A DNA stretch of 64,000 bases from an uncultured Kiritimatiellota bacterium. Lineage in GTDB: Bacteria; Verrucomicrobiota; Kiritimatiellia; RFP12; UBA1067. The stretch lies in contig CAKUCX010000001.1 in assembly GCA_934643865.1 (NCBI GenBank), forward strand, positions 1 to 64,000, in the 5' to 3' direction. A program made the translations under genes and the position numbers. Positions 13,342-22,638 of the stretch are shown here, piece by piece (within the stretch, counting starts at the first letter, position 1; each line of letters starts with the position of its first letter). The notes under the pieces are model-generated. The model did not search any database and was not told the DNA's origin. It saw nothing but the letters and a program-made list of their open reading frames with translations.

Positions 13342-16275
13342 CTACCTGAATGCGACCTCCGCAGGCTTGAGGCCCTTGACGGCGGCCTTCAGGACGATGG
13401 GCCCGGATGCGCCCTTGTCGCGCCGCACGACGGCGACGGCCTTGCCGAAGGAGAGCGGGTGCGAGGCGACCTCCGTGAACGCCTCGTGGGCACGCGGATC
13501 GGCGTTGCCGACGGCAAGGATCCTCCCCGGCCCGGTCAGCGTGAACGACACGCGGTCCTTCGCCCACGGGTCGCGCGTCCCCTTCGCGTCGACGACGTCG
13601 ACCTGCACGAAGACGCACGTCTCGCCGTCGGCCGGCAGCTCGTCCGCCTCGGCGGCGAGCTTCACCGCGACGGGCTTCCCGGCCGTGCGCATCACGGCCT
13701 CGCCGACCATCGCCCCGTCCTTGTAGGCGACGGCCTTCAGCTCGCCCGGACGGTAGGGCACGTCGAGCCAGCGCAGGCGGTAGCGGTCGCACACGTCGTA
13801 GTAGGGGTTGAGCCGGAACGCCTCCGCGCAGTCGCTCACGACGACCTCGCGGATGGACGGCCAGGTCCCCTCCCGGAGGTCGTCGAAGACGACGCGCACG
13901 AACCGGGCGCGCACCGCCGCGCCGGCGACGGGCTTCTGCTCCGCGCCGAGCGCCTTCTTCGCGAAGTCGCGCCACGCCTTGCCGTCGTCCGAGACGCGGA
14001 TCGTCCAGGCGTAGCTGCCGTCCGCCTGCTCGCCCGAGACGAGGACGGTGCGGAACGCGCGCACGGCGCCGAGGTCAACCTGCCACCAGGCGCCCTTCTG
14101 GGGGCCGCTCGCGCACCAGCGCGTGCCGTTTTCGCCATCGACCGCGTGGGACGGGGCGTTGACCCGCTCGGCGCGCCGCTCGACGCTGCTCGCGTCCACG
14201 GGCCTGCCCGCCGCGAGGTTCACGGGGCGCTGCACCACGCCCTTGCGCCGACGGCCGAGCGAGGTGCCGTTCAGGAACAGCTCGGCCTCGTCGCCGTCCG
14301 TGTAGACGTAGACGGGGACGGTGGCGGGTGCGCCGGCCTTGGACGCGGGATCGGGCCAGTTCCAGTGCGGCGTGATCTGGACCGTGTGGGCCTTCTTGTT
14401 CCAGTGCGAGCGGTAGAGCCAGTAGCGCGCCTTCGGCAGGCCCATGAGGTCGGCGATGCCGAAGTAGGAGCTGCGCGCAAGCTCGCTCTTCTTGAGGCCC
14501 TTCATCATCGGGAAGCTCTGCGCGCCGACGTAGGGCGTCGGCTCGCCGAGGTAGTCGATGCCCGTCCAGACGAACTCGCCCGCGCAGTAGCGATCCTCCT
14601 CCATGCGCGCGAACTCGACGTCCGGGATGTCGCTCCACGGCGCGGCGTTGTGTTCGTAGGAACCCACCTCGCGCCGCGCGACGGCGTAGTCCGTCTTCGA
14701 CGAAGCCGGCGGCTGCTCGAAGAAGCCGCTGCTGCTGAGCGCGCTCGCGCTCTCGGAGTAGACGACGGGCTTGTCGGGGTGGCGCGCCTTGACCGTGCGG
14801 TACTGCGCGCCGTAGTTCCAGCCCGTCAGATCCAGCTCCGCGAACATGCCCGTGTCGACGGCCGCGCCGTGGCAGCAGCCGATGCCGACGGGGCGCGTCG
14901 GGTCGAGTTCGCGGATTGCGTCGCGGAAGAGGCGGAAGCGCGCGGCGCTCATGCCGTCCTGGGCCTTCGGGTCCTTCCCGTGCCAGCCCCAGCCGTTCGG
15001 CGGGATCTCGTTGCCGATCGACCAGACGACGACGCTCGGGTGGTTGCGGTCGCGGCGCGCGAACGCGCGCAGGTTCTCCGCCACGTAGTCCTCCAGCTTC
15101 TCGTCCTTCCGCCGGCCGCTCGTGCCGTCCCACTTGTCGAAGCACTCGTTCCAGACGACGAGGCCGAGCTCGTCGCAGAGGTCGAGGACCTGCGGGTCGC
15201 AGGCGTTGTGGCTCGTGCGCAGGGCGTTCGCGCCCATGTCCTTCATGATCATCAGCTGGCGGCGCATGACGCTGCGGTTGAAGGCCATGCCCAAGGGGCC
15301 CATGTCCGAATGGAGGTCGACGCCGTTGAGCTGCACGCGCCGTCCGTTCAGGTGGAAGCCGTCGTCCGCCGTGAATTCCGCCGTGCGGATGCCGAAGCGC
15401 ACGGTCTCGGCGTCCAGCGTCCCCTTCGCCCGCACGCCGACCGTCGCCGTGTAGAGCGCGGGGTTCTCGACGTCCCAGAGCTGCGGGTTCGCCACTTCCA
15501 GGTCGAAGACGAACGCCGCGCGGCCCTTCGCGCCGATCCGCTTCGCTCCGCCCGCCTTCGCGTCCACGCCTTCGACGCGCACGCCCGCATCCACCGAAAC
15601 GGCCCTGTCGAGGCGGTTCGTGACCTCGAAGGCGACGCGCACGCTCGCGCTTTCCCGCGCGACGCCCGGCGTCGTCACGAACGCCGTCCCCGGGACGACG
15701 TGGACGGCCGGCGCGGCGACGAGCCGCACGGCGCGGTAGATGCCCGCGCCCGGATACCAGCGCGAGTGGTGGTCGCGCGTGTCGGCGCGCACGGCGAGGA
15801 CGTTCGCCCCCTCCCGCACGAACGGCGCCGCGTCCACGCGGAAGCCCATGTAGCCGTAGTTCCACCCGCCCGCGCGGCGCCCGTTCACGTACACCTCGGG
15901 GCGCGCCATCACGCCGTCGAACTCCAGCCAGAGGGCGCCGCCCGCCTGCACGGCGCGGCACGCCGCCGCCGGCACCTCGAACGTGCGGCGGTACCAGCCC
16001 ACGCCGCGCCAGGGCAGCTTGCCCGAACCGCCGTCGCTCTCGGGGTCGAACGGGCCCGCGATCGCCCAGTCGTGCGGCACCTCGACGGCCTGCCACGCCG
16101 CGTCGTCGAAGTCCGCCGCAGCCGCCTGGAGCGCGCCGCCCGCGTCCTTCGCGAAGCGCCAGCCGTCGCCGCAGAGCGACGTCGTCCGCCGCGCGTTCTC
16201 CGTCTCGTTGCATCCCGTCAGCGCCGCCGCAAGCGCGGCAAGCCCCGCCGCCGCGCGGCATTTCCTCATGTCCAT
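13342..16275 (-). CDS. GH2 beta-galactosidase-like lipoprotein
   Basis: A 977-residue exported glycosidase. The N-terminus has a lipoprotein signal (LAALAAALTGC, lipid Cys at about residue 21). GH2 domains follow in order: sugar-binding jelly roll (~45-220), immunoglobulin-like (~220-330), TIM barrel with acid/base in WSIGNEIPP and probable nucleophile in the DRYCAGEFVWTGIDYLGEP region (the glutamate of GEF), then C-terminal beta domains. A discoidin-like (F5/8 type C) insert lies around residues 690-820 (SHAVDGENGTRWCAS; WWQVDLGAVRAFRTV). The ATG at 16275 is chosen because AAGGGAG lies 7 nt upstream; a longer reading from 16320 spoils the signal. Substrate probably a beta-galactoside or related glycan. 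Confidence 0.92.
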   Translation of the reverse strand: MDMRKCRAAAGLAALAAALTGCNETENARRTTSLCGDGWRFAKDAGGALQAAAADFDDAAWQAVEVPHDWAIAGPFDPESDGGSGKLPWRGVGWYRRTFEVPAAACRAVQAGGALWLEFDGVMARPEVYVNGRRAGGWNYGYMGFRVDAAPFVREGANVLAVRADTRDHHSRWYPGAGIYRAVRLVAAPAVHVVPGTAFVTTPGVARESASVRVAFEVTNRLDRAVSVDAGVRVEGVDAKAGGAKRIGAKGRAAFVFDLEVANPQLWDVENPALYTATVGVRAKGTLDAETVRFGIRTAEFTADDGFHLNGRRVQLNGVDLHSDMGPLGMAFNRSVMRRQLMIMKDMGANALRTSHNACDPQVLDLCDELGLVVWNECFDKWDGTSGRRKDEKLEDYVAENLRAFARRDRNHPSVVVWSIGNEIPPNGWGWHGKDPKAQDGMSAARFRLFRDAIRELDPTRPVGIGCCHGAAVDTGMFAELDLTGWNYGAQYRTVKARHPDKPVVYSESASALSSSGFFEQPPASSKTDYAVARREVGSYEHNAAPWSDIPDVEFARMEEDRYCAGEFVWTGIDYLGEPTPYVGAQSFPMMKGLKKSELARSSYFGIADLMGLPKARYWLYRSHWNKKAHTVQITPHWNWPDPASKAGAPATVPVYVYTDGDEAELFLNGTSLGRRRKGVVQRPVNLAAGRPVDASSVERRAERVNAPSHAVDGENGTRWCASGPQKGAWWQVDLGAVRAFRTVLVSGEQADGSYAWTIRVSDDGKAWRDFAKKALGAEQKPVAGAAVRARFVRVVFDDLREGTWPSIREVVVSDCAEAFRLNPYYDVCDRYRLRWLDVPYRPGELKAVAYKDGAMVGEAVMRTAGKPVAVKLAAEADELPADGETCVFVQVDVVDAKGTRDPWAKDRVSFTLTGPGRILAVGNADPRAHEAFTEVASHPLSFGKAVAVVRRDKGASGPIVLKAAVKGLKPAEVAFR

Positions 16276-16324
16276 GGCATTCTCCCTTCCTCGCGTTGAA
16301 GCGTTAGTCTTGAAATCCATCCGC

Positions 16325-17329
16325 TCACCAGCGGCCCGTCTCCTGGAAGATCATGACGGCAAGATACGCGGCGAAGGCCAGAATCCAGAGGACGCCCTCC
16401 CCGCGCGTGACGCGCCCGAGCGCGGACGGGCGGCGCCAGTTGAAGCCGAAGACGAAGAGGAGCGCCGACATCGCGAACATCGCCGGCAGGTCGCGCGTGA
16501 CGACGTAGCGGCTGTAGCCGCCGAACGGCGAGAGCGTCCCCGCCACGCCCACGACGGCGAGCGTGTTGAAGAGGTTCGAGCCCACGATGTTACCGATGAC
16601 GAACTCGTGTTCGCCCCGGCGCGCGGAGGCGAGCGCGCTCGCGAGCTCTGGGAGGGACGTCCCGGCGGCGACGACGGTAAGCCCGATGAGGAGCGACGAA
16701 ACGCCCAGGACGTCGCGCGCGACGTCCACGCAGCCCCAGACGAGGAGGTGCGACGAGGCGACGAGCAGCACAAGCCCCGCGACGATCCAGAAGGCGTCGG
16801 CGGCGCGCGCCTTGGGCCGCGCCGCGCCGGCCGCCGCATCCGGCGCAGCCCCCTTCTTCTGGTCGAACCAGCAGTAGAGGGGCATGATCAGGAGGAAGGC
16901 CGCGAGCAGCACGACGCCGTTCACGCGCTCGAAGGCCATGTCGCGCACGAGGACGTAGGAAAGCGCCGTCACGCCGAGGAGAAGCGGCACGCCGAGAAAC
17001 GAGACGGACGGCTTCACGGCGATGGGCGAGACGAGCGCCGTCACGCCGAGGATGACGCCGAGATTGAAGGTACACGAGCCGTAGGCGTTGCCGAGGGAGA
17101 GGTTCGACTCGTCGGCGAGGGCCGAGAGGACGGAGACGGCCAGCTCGGGCGCGCTCGTCCCGAAACCGATGATGACCATGCCCACGATGAGCGGCGAGAC
17201 GCCGAAGGCCCGCGCGAGGCGCGCCGACGCCCCGACGAAGCGGTCCGCGCTCCAGGTGAGCGCGGCGAGGCCGCCCACGATGAACGCGAGCGACAGCCAC
17301 AGGGGGACGTTCCGGCTGATGTCGAACAT
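16325..17329 (-). CDS. Calcium/sodium antiporter, CaCA family
   Basis: A 334-residue inner-membrane cation exchanger of the YrbG type. The two inverted alpha repeats are clear: GFGTSAPELAVSVLSAL...GNAYGSCTFNLGVILG in the first half and AAGTSLPELASALASA...GNIVGSNLFNTLAVVG in the second; their acidic residues bind Ca2+/Na+. About ten transmembrane helices. A hydrophilic loop (~160-175) joins the halves. It stands between the GH2 and WbsX-like genes with gaps of about 50-65 nt. Confidence 0.95.
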   Translation of the reverse strand: MFDISRNVPLWLSLAFIVGGLAALTWSADRFVGASARLARAFGVSPLIVGMVIIGFGTSAPELAVSVLSALADESNLSLGNAYGSCTFNLGVILGVTALVSPIAVKPSVSFLGVPLLLGVTALSYVLVRDMAFERVNGVVLLAAFLLIMPLYCWFDQKKGAAPDAAAGAARPKARAADAFWIVAGLVLLVASSHLLVWGCVDVARDVLGVSSLLIGLTVVAAGTSLPELASALASARRGEHEFVIGNIVGSNLFNTLAVVGVAGTLSPFGGYSRYVVTRDLPAMFAMSALLFVFGFNWRRPSALGRVTRGEGVLWILAFAAYLAVMIFQETGRW

Positions 17330-17394
17330 GGCAAGGCCTCAAGCGGAAGACGTTTGCGGGAAGCGTTTGCAGCCGCCGCGCGCGCCGGGGGGCA

Positions 17395-19686
17395 TCAGTC
17401 GGAGGCGCGCTGCGGGCAGACGAGGCCGACGTCTTCCGGCGCATGGTTGACCGGCCAGCCGGCGGCGGGCTTCTGGCCGAACACGTCGCGCACCGCCTCA
17501 AGCATGCCGAAGCCGTGCTCCTGGTTCGGATAGCCGATCGACCCCTCGCCCCACTCGTCAAGCGGCCCCAAGAGGAACATCCGGTCGCCCGTCTCGTCCG
17601 AGTACGTCTTCGCGTCCGCGCAGATCCGCTTGAAGTCGGCGGCGTTGACGCCCGTGATCGCCCAGCCGATCTCGCCGCGCCACGGACGGTCGTCCCATGC
17701 CGTCGAGAGCGACGGCAGGAACGGCAGCACGGAATTCTTCTTCAGCGCGCGCCAATGCGCGAGCGAGGTGTCCGCAATCCACTTGTACGGGCGGCTCTGC
17801 CCGGGCCCGATCGGCACGCCCGCGATGCCGCCGGTGTATTTGTAGACGCACGTCATCTCGAAGCCCTTGTCCTTGAAGGTCTTCAGGAAGCCCGGATCCT
17901 CCGAATCGGGGCCGCGCACCGCCACGAAGTAGATGCCCTTGAAGCCCGCCGCCCTCGCGACGCGCTGGGAGACCTCCAGGAGGGCCTTGCATCCGCCCTG
18001 CCCCGCCATGTCGGCCTCCATGCCGCCGGGGCTCCAGATGGACACGACGGGCCGCCCGTCGATCATCTGGTACGTCGGGTCGCGGAAGTAGTTGTCAATC
18101 CAGTACTGCGTCACCTTCTCCTGGTCCGCGACGGAGTGCGACCCCTTCCCGTTGTGGTTCGCCCACATGAGCGACCACTTGAGGAACCGCCGGTAGCGCG
18201 CCGAGCGGAACGCCGTCATCCAGTGGTTGAGGTGCGTCCGGCCGCGGCACCAGTACCAATCCACGAAGACGTACGAGACGCCGTTCTCGACGAGGTGCTT
18301 GATCTGCCAGTCGATCGTCTCGCTCTTCGTCTCGTCGTACCAGCCGAGAACGGGCTTGCGCCACGGCGCGTGAGACCAGATCGCGTGCCAGCGGTGGGAG
18401 GTCCATCCCGGGAAGAGGAACGCGCCGATCTCGTAGGGGGCCGTCGAGACGGGGCGCGGCTCGGCGGGATAGTCCGTCGGCGCGAGCCCAAGCGAGGGCA
18501 GCACCTTCGCCTTCACCTCCACGCGCTGCGCCGGGACGCCCGTCGCCCGCAGCGTCACACCGAACGTCTTCTCGCCCTCGCCGAGGTCGGAGAGGAGAAA
18601 ACGGTAGACGCGCTCGTTGACAAGCGCCGGACGGCAGTCGTTGTGGATCGTCTCCGAGCCGTCCGACCCGGGCAGCGCCGCCGCCGGCGCAAGCGCGGAG
18701 GGGTTGAGCACGGAGACGCCGGCGGGCAGGCGGTCGAACGCGAAGACGAGGTTCTCCGCCGCGCGCGTCCCGAAGTTCCGGACGACCACCTCCACGGGGA
18801 ATGGACGCCCCGCGCGCGGAATCGCGTCGGCCGGTAGGGCGCTCGTGATCGTCGGATCCGCCGGCGTGTCGGGCTTCTCGTCGAGGAAGACGAGGTTCTT
18901 CGCGGGGAGCTCCCGCTCGTAGTGGGCCTGCTCCACGACGAACTGCGCGAGACGGCCTCTCCACGCCTTCCAGCCCCGGCGCGGCCCCCAGGCGCGGTAG
19001 CGGGCGTCCCGCAGGTCGAACCAGTAGGTGTGCGCGCGCCCGTCCGTCGCCGTCGTGAAGCTCTGGCTGCCGAAGCCCGGCTCGGCGTCCATGGCCCAGG
19101 AGAGCGTGCAGTAGTGAAGCCCGGGGGGCATCTGGAGCCGGAACGCGACGCCGAGCTTCTCCTTCGTGTCGATGTCAATGAGCGACCCTTCCTCGGCAAT
19201 GACGAACTCCGCGAACGCAAACGGCGTTTCGCCCTTGAACCCCGGGGGGAAGTCGATGCGGATCGACTCAAGGGGCTTCGTCCCCGTCCAGCCCGGCTTG
19301 ACGCGATACGTCTGCCATGCCTCGCTCCCCCTGTACATGAACGGCTTCTGGCGCGTCTCGGACGACCGCTCCCCCTCGCGCATCCAGAAGACCTGGCCGC
19401 GCCCGCCGCGCGGCGTCTTCATCTTCAAGTAGACGACGTGGTTGCCCTTCGGCATGAGCGGCGCAGGCAGCTTCGCGTACAGCTGCGCGTCGTTGCCCGT
19501 GACGACGCCCGTGACGACGCCCTTCTCAAAGCGCACGTCCCGGCACTGGCACGTGTGCCCCAGCCACGCCTTCATCGCCTCGCCGCGCAGGGCAACGCAT
19601 TCGCCCGCGGCGCCCGTCCACGGCAGGGCGAGGACGCCCATGGCGAGCAGGGCCGGCCCCGCCCAGGCCAACGCCGCCTTCTTCAT
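17395..19686 (-). CDS. Secreted WbsX/GH99-like domain protein
   Basis: A 763-residue exported protein with a signal peptide at 1-27. Residues ~28-260 are a beta-rich, carbohydrate-binding-like part, ~280-400 an Ig/CARDB-like segment (PFPVEVVVRNFGTRAAENLVF), and ~420-750 a domain resembling the glycosyltransferase WbsX/GH99-like family (EIGAFLFPGWTSHRWHAIW, PVLGWYDETKSETIDWQIKH, SYVFVDWYW, LGPLDEWGEGS). Related proteins are glycosidase-like barrels; substrate unknown. Its ATG overlaps the stop of the TPR gene (TAATG), so the two are translationally coupled. Confidence 0.82.
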   Translation of the reverse strand: MKKAALAWAGPALLAMGVLALPWTGAAGECVALRGEAMKAWLGHTCQCRDVRFEKGVVTGVVTGNDAQLYAKLPAPLMPKGNHVVYLKMKTPRGGRGQVFWMREGERSSETRQKPFMYRGSEAWQTYRVKPGWTGTKPLESIRIDFPPGFKGETPFAFAEFVIAEEGSLIDIDTKEKLGVAFRLQMPPGLHYCTLSWAMDAEPGFGSQSFTTATDGRAHTYWFDLRDARYRAWGPRRGWKAWRGRLAQFVVEQAHYERELPAKNLVFLDEKPDTPADPTITSALPADAIPRAGRPFPVEVVVRNFGTRAAENLVFAFDRLPAGVSVLNPSALAPAAALPGSDGSETIHNDCRPALVNERVYRFLLSDLGEGEKTFGVTLRATGVPAQRVEVKAKVLPSLGLAPTDYPAEPRPVSTAPYEIGAFLFPGWTSHRWHAIWSHAPWRKPVLGWYDETKSETIDWQIKHLVENGVSYVFVDWYWCRGRTHLNHWMTAFRSARYRRFLKWSLMWANHNGKGSHSVADQEKVTQYWIDNYFRDPTYQMIDGRPVVSIWSPGGMEADMAGQGGCKALLEVSQRVARAAGFKGIYFVAVRGPDSEDPGFLKTFKDKGFEMTCVYKYTGGIAGVPIGPGQSRPYKWIADTSLAHWRALKKNSVLPFLPSLSTAWDDRPWRGEIGWAITGVNAADFKRICADAKTYSDETGDRMFLLGPLDEWGEGSIGYPNQEHGFGMLEAVRDVFGQKPAAGWPVNHAPEDVGLVCPQRASD

Positions 19687-20534
19687 TATTTCTTCTCCTT
19701 CGCGGCCTCGGGCTTCTTCGCGGCCTCGGGCTTCTTCGCGGCCTCGGGCTTCTTCGCGGCCTCGGGCTTCTTCGCGGCCTCGGGCTCCGCCTCGCCCTTC
19801 TTCTCGGCCTTCGCGCCCTTTTCGGCGTCAATCGCCGCCTCGGCGGCGTTCGCCGCGTCGAAGAGCGAACGGGCCGCGCGCGCGGGGTCGTGGCGCTTGA
19901 CGGCGTCGGCCATGCGCTCGATGCGCGCCTTCTCCAGCTCGTCCTTCGCCCCGGCCTTCAGCGCGTCGAAGTCCTTCGCGGCCCCGTCCTTGTCGCCCTG
20001 CAGGGCCTTGCAGCGCGCGGCGCCGAGCCGGGCGGTCAGAAGGAGGTAGGCGTTCGTGTTCGCCTGGGCGAAGGCGGCGAACGCCGCGCCCGCCTCCTTG
20101 TACTTCTCCTGGCCCTCCAGCGCGTAGGCGCGGCCGACGACGGCGATGTCCGCGAACGCGGCGTTGTCCCCGGCCTTGGCGACGAGGGCGTCGTAGACCG
20201 CGAGGGCGTCCTCGTAGCGCCCCGCGTCGTAGTAGGCCTTCGCGAGGCGCAGGCGCAGGGCGGGGCCGACCTTCGTGGAGCCGAAGTCGGCGACGGCCAT
20301 CTCGAGGTCGTCGGCGGTGTAGGCGTTGACGAGCGCCTGGTTCGCCCGCGCGTCGCGGCCGCGCAGCCAGTTGCGCCCCGCGTAGAAGCCGATCACGACG
20401 GCGGCGGCGGCGAGCAGCATCGCCAGCGTGGACTTCCCCTCCTTCACCCACCAGTCCCACACGGGGAGAAGCTCGGGGGCCGCCTTCACGAAGGCGGGCA
20501 GATTCTCGTCGGGGCGCTTGTTCTCTTCACTCAT
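19686..20534 (-). CDS. Membrane-anchored TPR protein, YfgM-like
   Basis: A 282-residue protein. Residues ~30-55 form one transmembrane helix (STLAMLLAAAAVVIGFYAG) and ~60-215 tetratricopeptide-like helical repeats (ALRLRLAKAYYDAGRYEDALAVYDALV). The layout resembles YfgM, an ancillary SecYEG/BamB-linked periplasmic protein. The C-terminus is a low-complexity tail of EAAKKP hexapeptides from an 18-bp tandem repeat. It overlaps pcnB upstream by 8 nt and the WbsX-like gene downstream by 1 nt. Confidence 0.85.
   Translation of the reverse strand: MSEENKRPDENLPAFVKAAPELLPVWDWWVKEGKSTLAMLLAAAAVVIGFYAGRNWLRGRDARANQALVNAYTADDLEMAVADFGSTKVGPALRLRLAKAYYDAGRYEDALAVYDALVAKAGDNAAFADIAVVGRAYALEGQEKYKEAGAAFAAFAQANTNAYLLLTARLGAARCKALQGDKDGAAKDFDALKAGAKDELEKARIERMADAVKRHDPARAARSLFDAANAAEAAIDAEKGAKAEKKGEAEPEAAKKPEAAKKPEAAKKPEAAKKPEAAKEKK
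19699..19790. repeat. 18-bp in-frame tandem repeat (EAAKKP coding)
   Basis: About five near-identical 18-bp units (core ggcctcgggcttcttcgc on the plus strand) inside the 3' end of the TPR gene. Each encodes the hexapeptide EAAKKP on the minus strand. Unit number is likely to vary between strains. Confidence 0.9.
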
Positions 20535-21756
20535 GGTCTTTACCTTGTTCCTTGCAGACTTGACGGGACAGAGCGTCCCACTGATCCAAAATCTTCTCGT
20601 CGCGCCCTTCCGCGCGCGCCACGATGCGGTTGAAGTCGAGCATGTCCGGGAATTCCGGGTTGTGGACGAACCGCCGCCGGCTCTTCTGCGGCGGCTGCGC
20701 GAAGCGCCGGACGGAGTCGAGCATCATCGCCGCCGAGAAGTAGGTCGTCTTCGGGACGCGCAGATGCGCCGCCATCGTCCCGACGATCTCGCGCGCATGG
20801 CCCGGGTTCGCCCGCGCCATGGCGGCGAAGAGGACGGCCGCGCGCAGGCCGTTGGGCACCTCGACGCCGCGCGCCCTCATCGCCCGCTCGTAGCGGTCGA
20901 GGACGGCGAGATAGGCCCAGGTCGCCGACTTCGCACCGCCGTCCGAGCCGATGAACGCCGCCAGCTCGGGCAGAAGGTCGCCGAGGAGGCCGAAGTCGTA
21001 CATCATGCGGAACGCCTTCTCGCCCGTCCCGTAGGGGAAGAGGCGGAAGACCTCCTCGCAGAGGCGCGGCACGGCCGCCGTGAGGATGCAGGCGTGCAGT
21101 TTGCGGATCGCCCGCTCCGTGCCGCGCTCGATCGCGAAGTCGAGGCGCGAGGCGAACTTGACGGCGCGCATCATGCGCACGGGGTCTTCGCGGAAGCGGA
21201 TCATCGGGTCGCCGATCGAGCGGATGAGGCGCTTCTCCAGGTCCTTGAGCCCGCCCACCCAGTCGATGACCGCGAAGGTCTTGATGTCGTAGAAGAGGCC
21301 ATTCACCGTGAAGTCGCGCCGGTAGGCGTCCGTCTCCGGCGTGCCGAACGTGTTGTCCTCGAAGGGGCCCTCGGCGGCGTGCTCGATGATCTCGCCCACG
21401 GTCTGCGAGTTCTGGCGGAACGTCGCCGTCTCGATGACCTTCTGGCCGAAGCGGACGTGCGCGAGGCGGAAGCGGCGGCCGATGAGGAAGCAGTTTCGGA
21501 AGACGCGCTTGACCTCGTTCGGCGTCGCGCTCGTGCCGACGTCGAAGTCCTTGGGCGCGCGGCCCAGCAGGAGGTCGCGCACGCCGCCGCCCACGAGGTA
21601 CGCCGTGTAGCCGCGGTCCGAGAGCCGGTAGAGGACGCGCAGCGCGTCGGGGTCGATGTTCCTTCTGGAAATGCAGTGATCGGCGCGCGCGCAGATGACG
21701 GGCGCGCCGCTCTTCAGCTTTTTCCGCATTCCGAATTTTCCTAGAAAGCCAAACAT
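20527..21756 (-). CDS. pcnB: Poly(A) polymerase PcnB-type nucleotidyltransferase
   Basis: Class II nucleotidyltransferase (about 409 residues), closest in motifs to bacterial poly(A) polymerase. It shows AYLVGGGVRDLLLGRAPKDFDVGTSA (catalytic DxD), LIGRRFRLAHVRFG (characteristic of PcnB), RRDFTVNGLFYD, and IRFREDPVRMMRAVKFASRLDF. Confusion with CCA-adding enzyme is possible, since related lineages share the fold. The start at 21756 (MFGFLGKFGMRKK) lies 10 nt after CATACT; an internal ATG nine codons later and an upstream extension to 21816 are alternatives. It overlaps the TPR gene by 8 nt. Confidence 0.9.
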   Translation of the reverse strand: MFGFLGKFGMRKKLKSGAPVICARADHCISRRNIDPDALRVLYRLSDRGYTAYLVGGGVRDLLLGRAPKDFDVGTSATPNEVKRVFRNCFLIGRRFRLAHVRFGQKVIETATFRQNSQTVGEIIEHAAEGPFEDNTFGTPETDAYRRDFTVNGLFYDIKTFAVIDWVGGLKDLEKRLIRSIGDPMIRFREDPVRMMRAVKFASRLDFAIERGTERAIRKLHACILTAAVPRLCEEVFRLFPYGTGEKAFRMMYDFGLLGDLLPELAAFIGSDGGAKSATWAYLAVLDRYERAMRARGVEVPNGLRAAVLFAAMARANPGHAREIVGTMAAHLRVPKTTYFSAAMMLDSVRRFAQPPQKSRRRFVHNPEFPDMLDFNRIVARAEGRDEKILDQWDALSRQVCKEQGKDHE

Positions 21757-21766
21757 GAATCGCCTT

Positions 21767-21772
21767 AGTATG
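21767..21772 (-). promoter_or_regulatory. Extended -10 box near pcnB start
   Basis: TGGCATACT on the minus strand, 10 nt before the ATG at 21756. This gives a very short or absent leader. Confidence 0.5.
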
Positions 21773-21892
21773 CCAAATTGGCCGAATGGAATCAAGGACG
21801 GATTGGAAGCTTCCATGTCGGGCCCTCATCTGCATGCTGCCTCGTTCGGGCCCGCCACGTCCGGGCCCGCCACGGTCACGCATGCAGATCGT

Positions 21893-21927
21893 CCTGCCGG
21901 CGCGCATCCACCCCGCGCGCCGGCAGG
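21893..21927 (-). terminator. Strong hairpin after pyrF (possible terminator)
   Basis: Perfect 12-bp arms CCTGCCGGCGCG / CGCGCCGGCAGG with an 11-nt loop, 5 nt beyond the pyrF stop. No T-tract follows, so factor-dependent termination or 3'-end protection is more likely than classic intrinsic termination. A 13-bp direct repeat (CGGGCCCGCCACG) lies just beyond, near 21848-21875. Confidence 0.5.
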
Positions 21928-21931
21928 GGCC

Positions 21932-22633
21932 TCACGTCGCGGCGTCCATCTCGGCGCGGATGGCGCGGGCGGCGGCAACGGGGTCGGCGGCGGCGAGGAT
22001 CGGGCGGCCGACGACAAGGTGCGTCGCGCCGCCGGCCACGGCCGCGGCGGGCGTCGCGATGCGCTTCTGGTCGCCGGCGGCGGCGCCGGCCGGGCGGACG
22101 CCGGGCGTCACGAAGAGCGTCCCGGCGGGCAGCTTCGGGGAGAGGCCGCCCACGTCGAAGGCGGAGCAGACGAGCCCGTCCGCGCCGTTCGCGACGGCGA
22201 ACCGGGCCATCGCCTCGACCTGCTCGGCCGGCGTGCGGCCCGCGACGCCGATGTCCGCGAGGTCGGAGCGGTCAAGCGACGTGAGGACCGTCACGGCGAG
22301 GATCTTCGGCGCCGCCGCCCCGTACTCCCCGGCGGCGGCGCGCGCGGCGGCGATCATCGCCTTCCCGCCCACGGCGTGGATCGTCATCAGGTCGACGCCG
22401 AGGCGGCCGGCGGACGTGACGGCCTTCGCCACCGTGTTGGGGATGTCGTGGAACTTGAGGTCGAGGAAGACCTTCTTCCCGAACCCCTTCACGGCCTTCA
22501 CGACGTCCGGCCCCTCGGCCGTGAACAGCTCCAGGCCGATCTTGTAGAAGTCCACGGCGTCACCGAGGAGCGTCACCTTCGCCTCGGCCTCCGCACGGGT
22601 CTGCACGTCCAACGCGACAATCAGTTCGCTCAT
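21932..22633 (-). CDS. pyrF: Orotidine 5'-phosphate decarboxylase
   Basis: OMP to UMP + CO2, the last step of UMP synthesis. The 233 residues carry IVALDVQTRAEAEAKV, the catalytic KVFLDLKFHDIPNTVAKAV (Asp/Lys/Asp network) and the phosphate-binding LFVTPGVRPAG. Length is typical of the short bacterial type. It begins 5 nt after the dapF stop, at the end of the NERD-S41-dapF-pyrF run. Confidence 0.97.
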   Translation of the reverse strand: MSELIVALDVQTRAEAEAKVTLLGDAVDFYKIGLELFTAEGPDVVKAVKGFGKKVFLDLKFHDIPNTVAKAVTSAGRLGVDLMTIHAVGGKAMIAAARAAAGEYGAAAPKILAVTVLTSLDRSDLADIGVAGRTPAEQVEAMARFAVANGADGLVCSAFDVGGLSPKLPAGTLFVTPGVRPAGAAAGDQKRIATPAAAVAGGATHLVVGRPILAAADPVAAARAIRAEMDAAT

Positions 22634-22638
22634 CGTCT

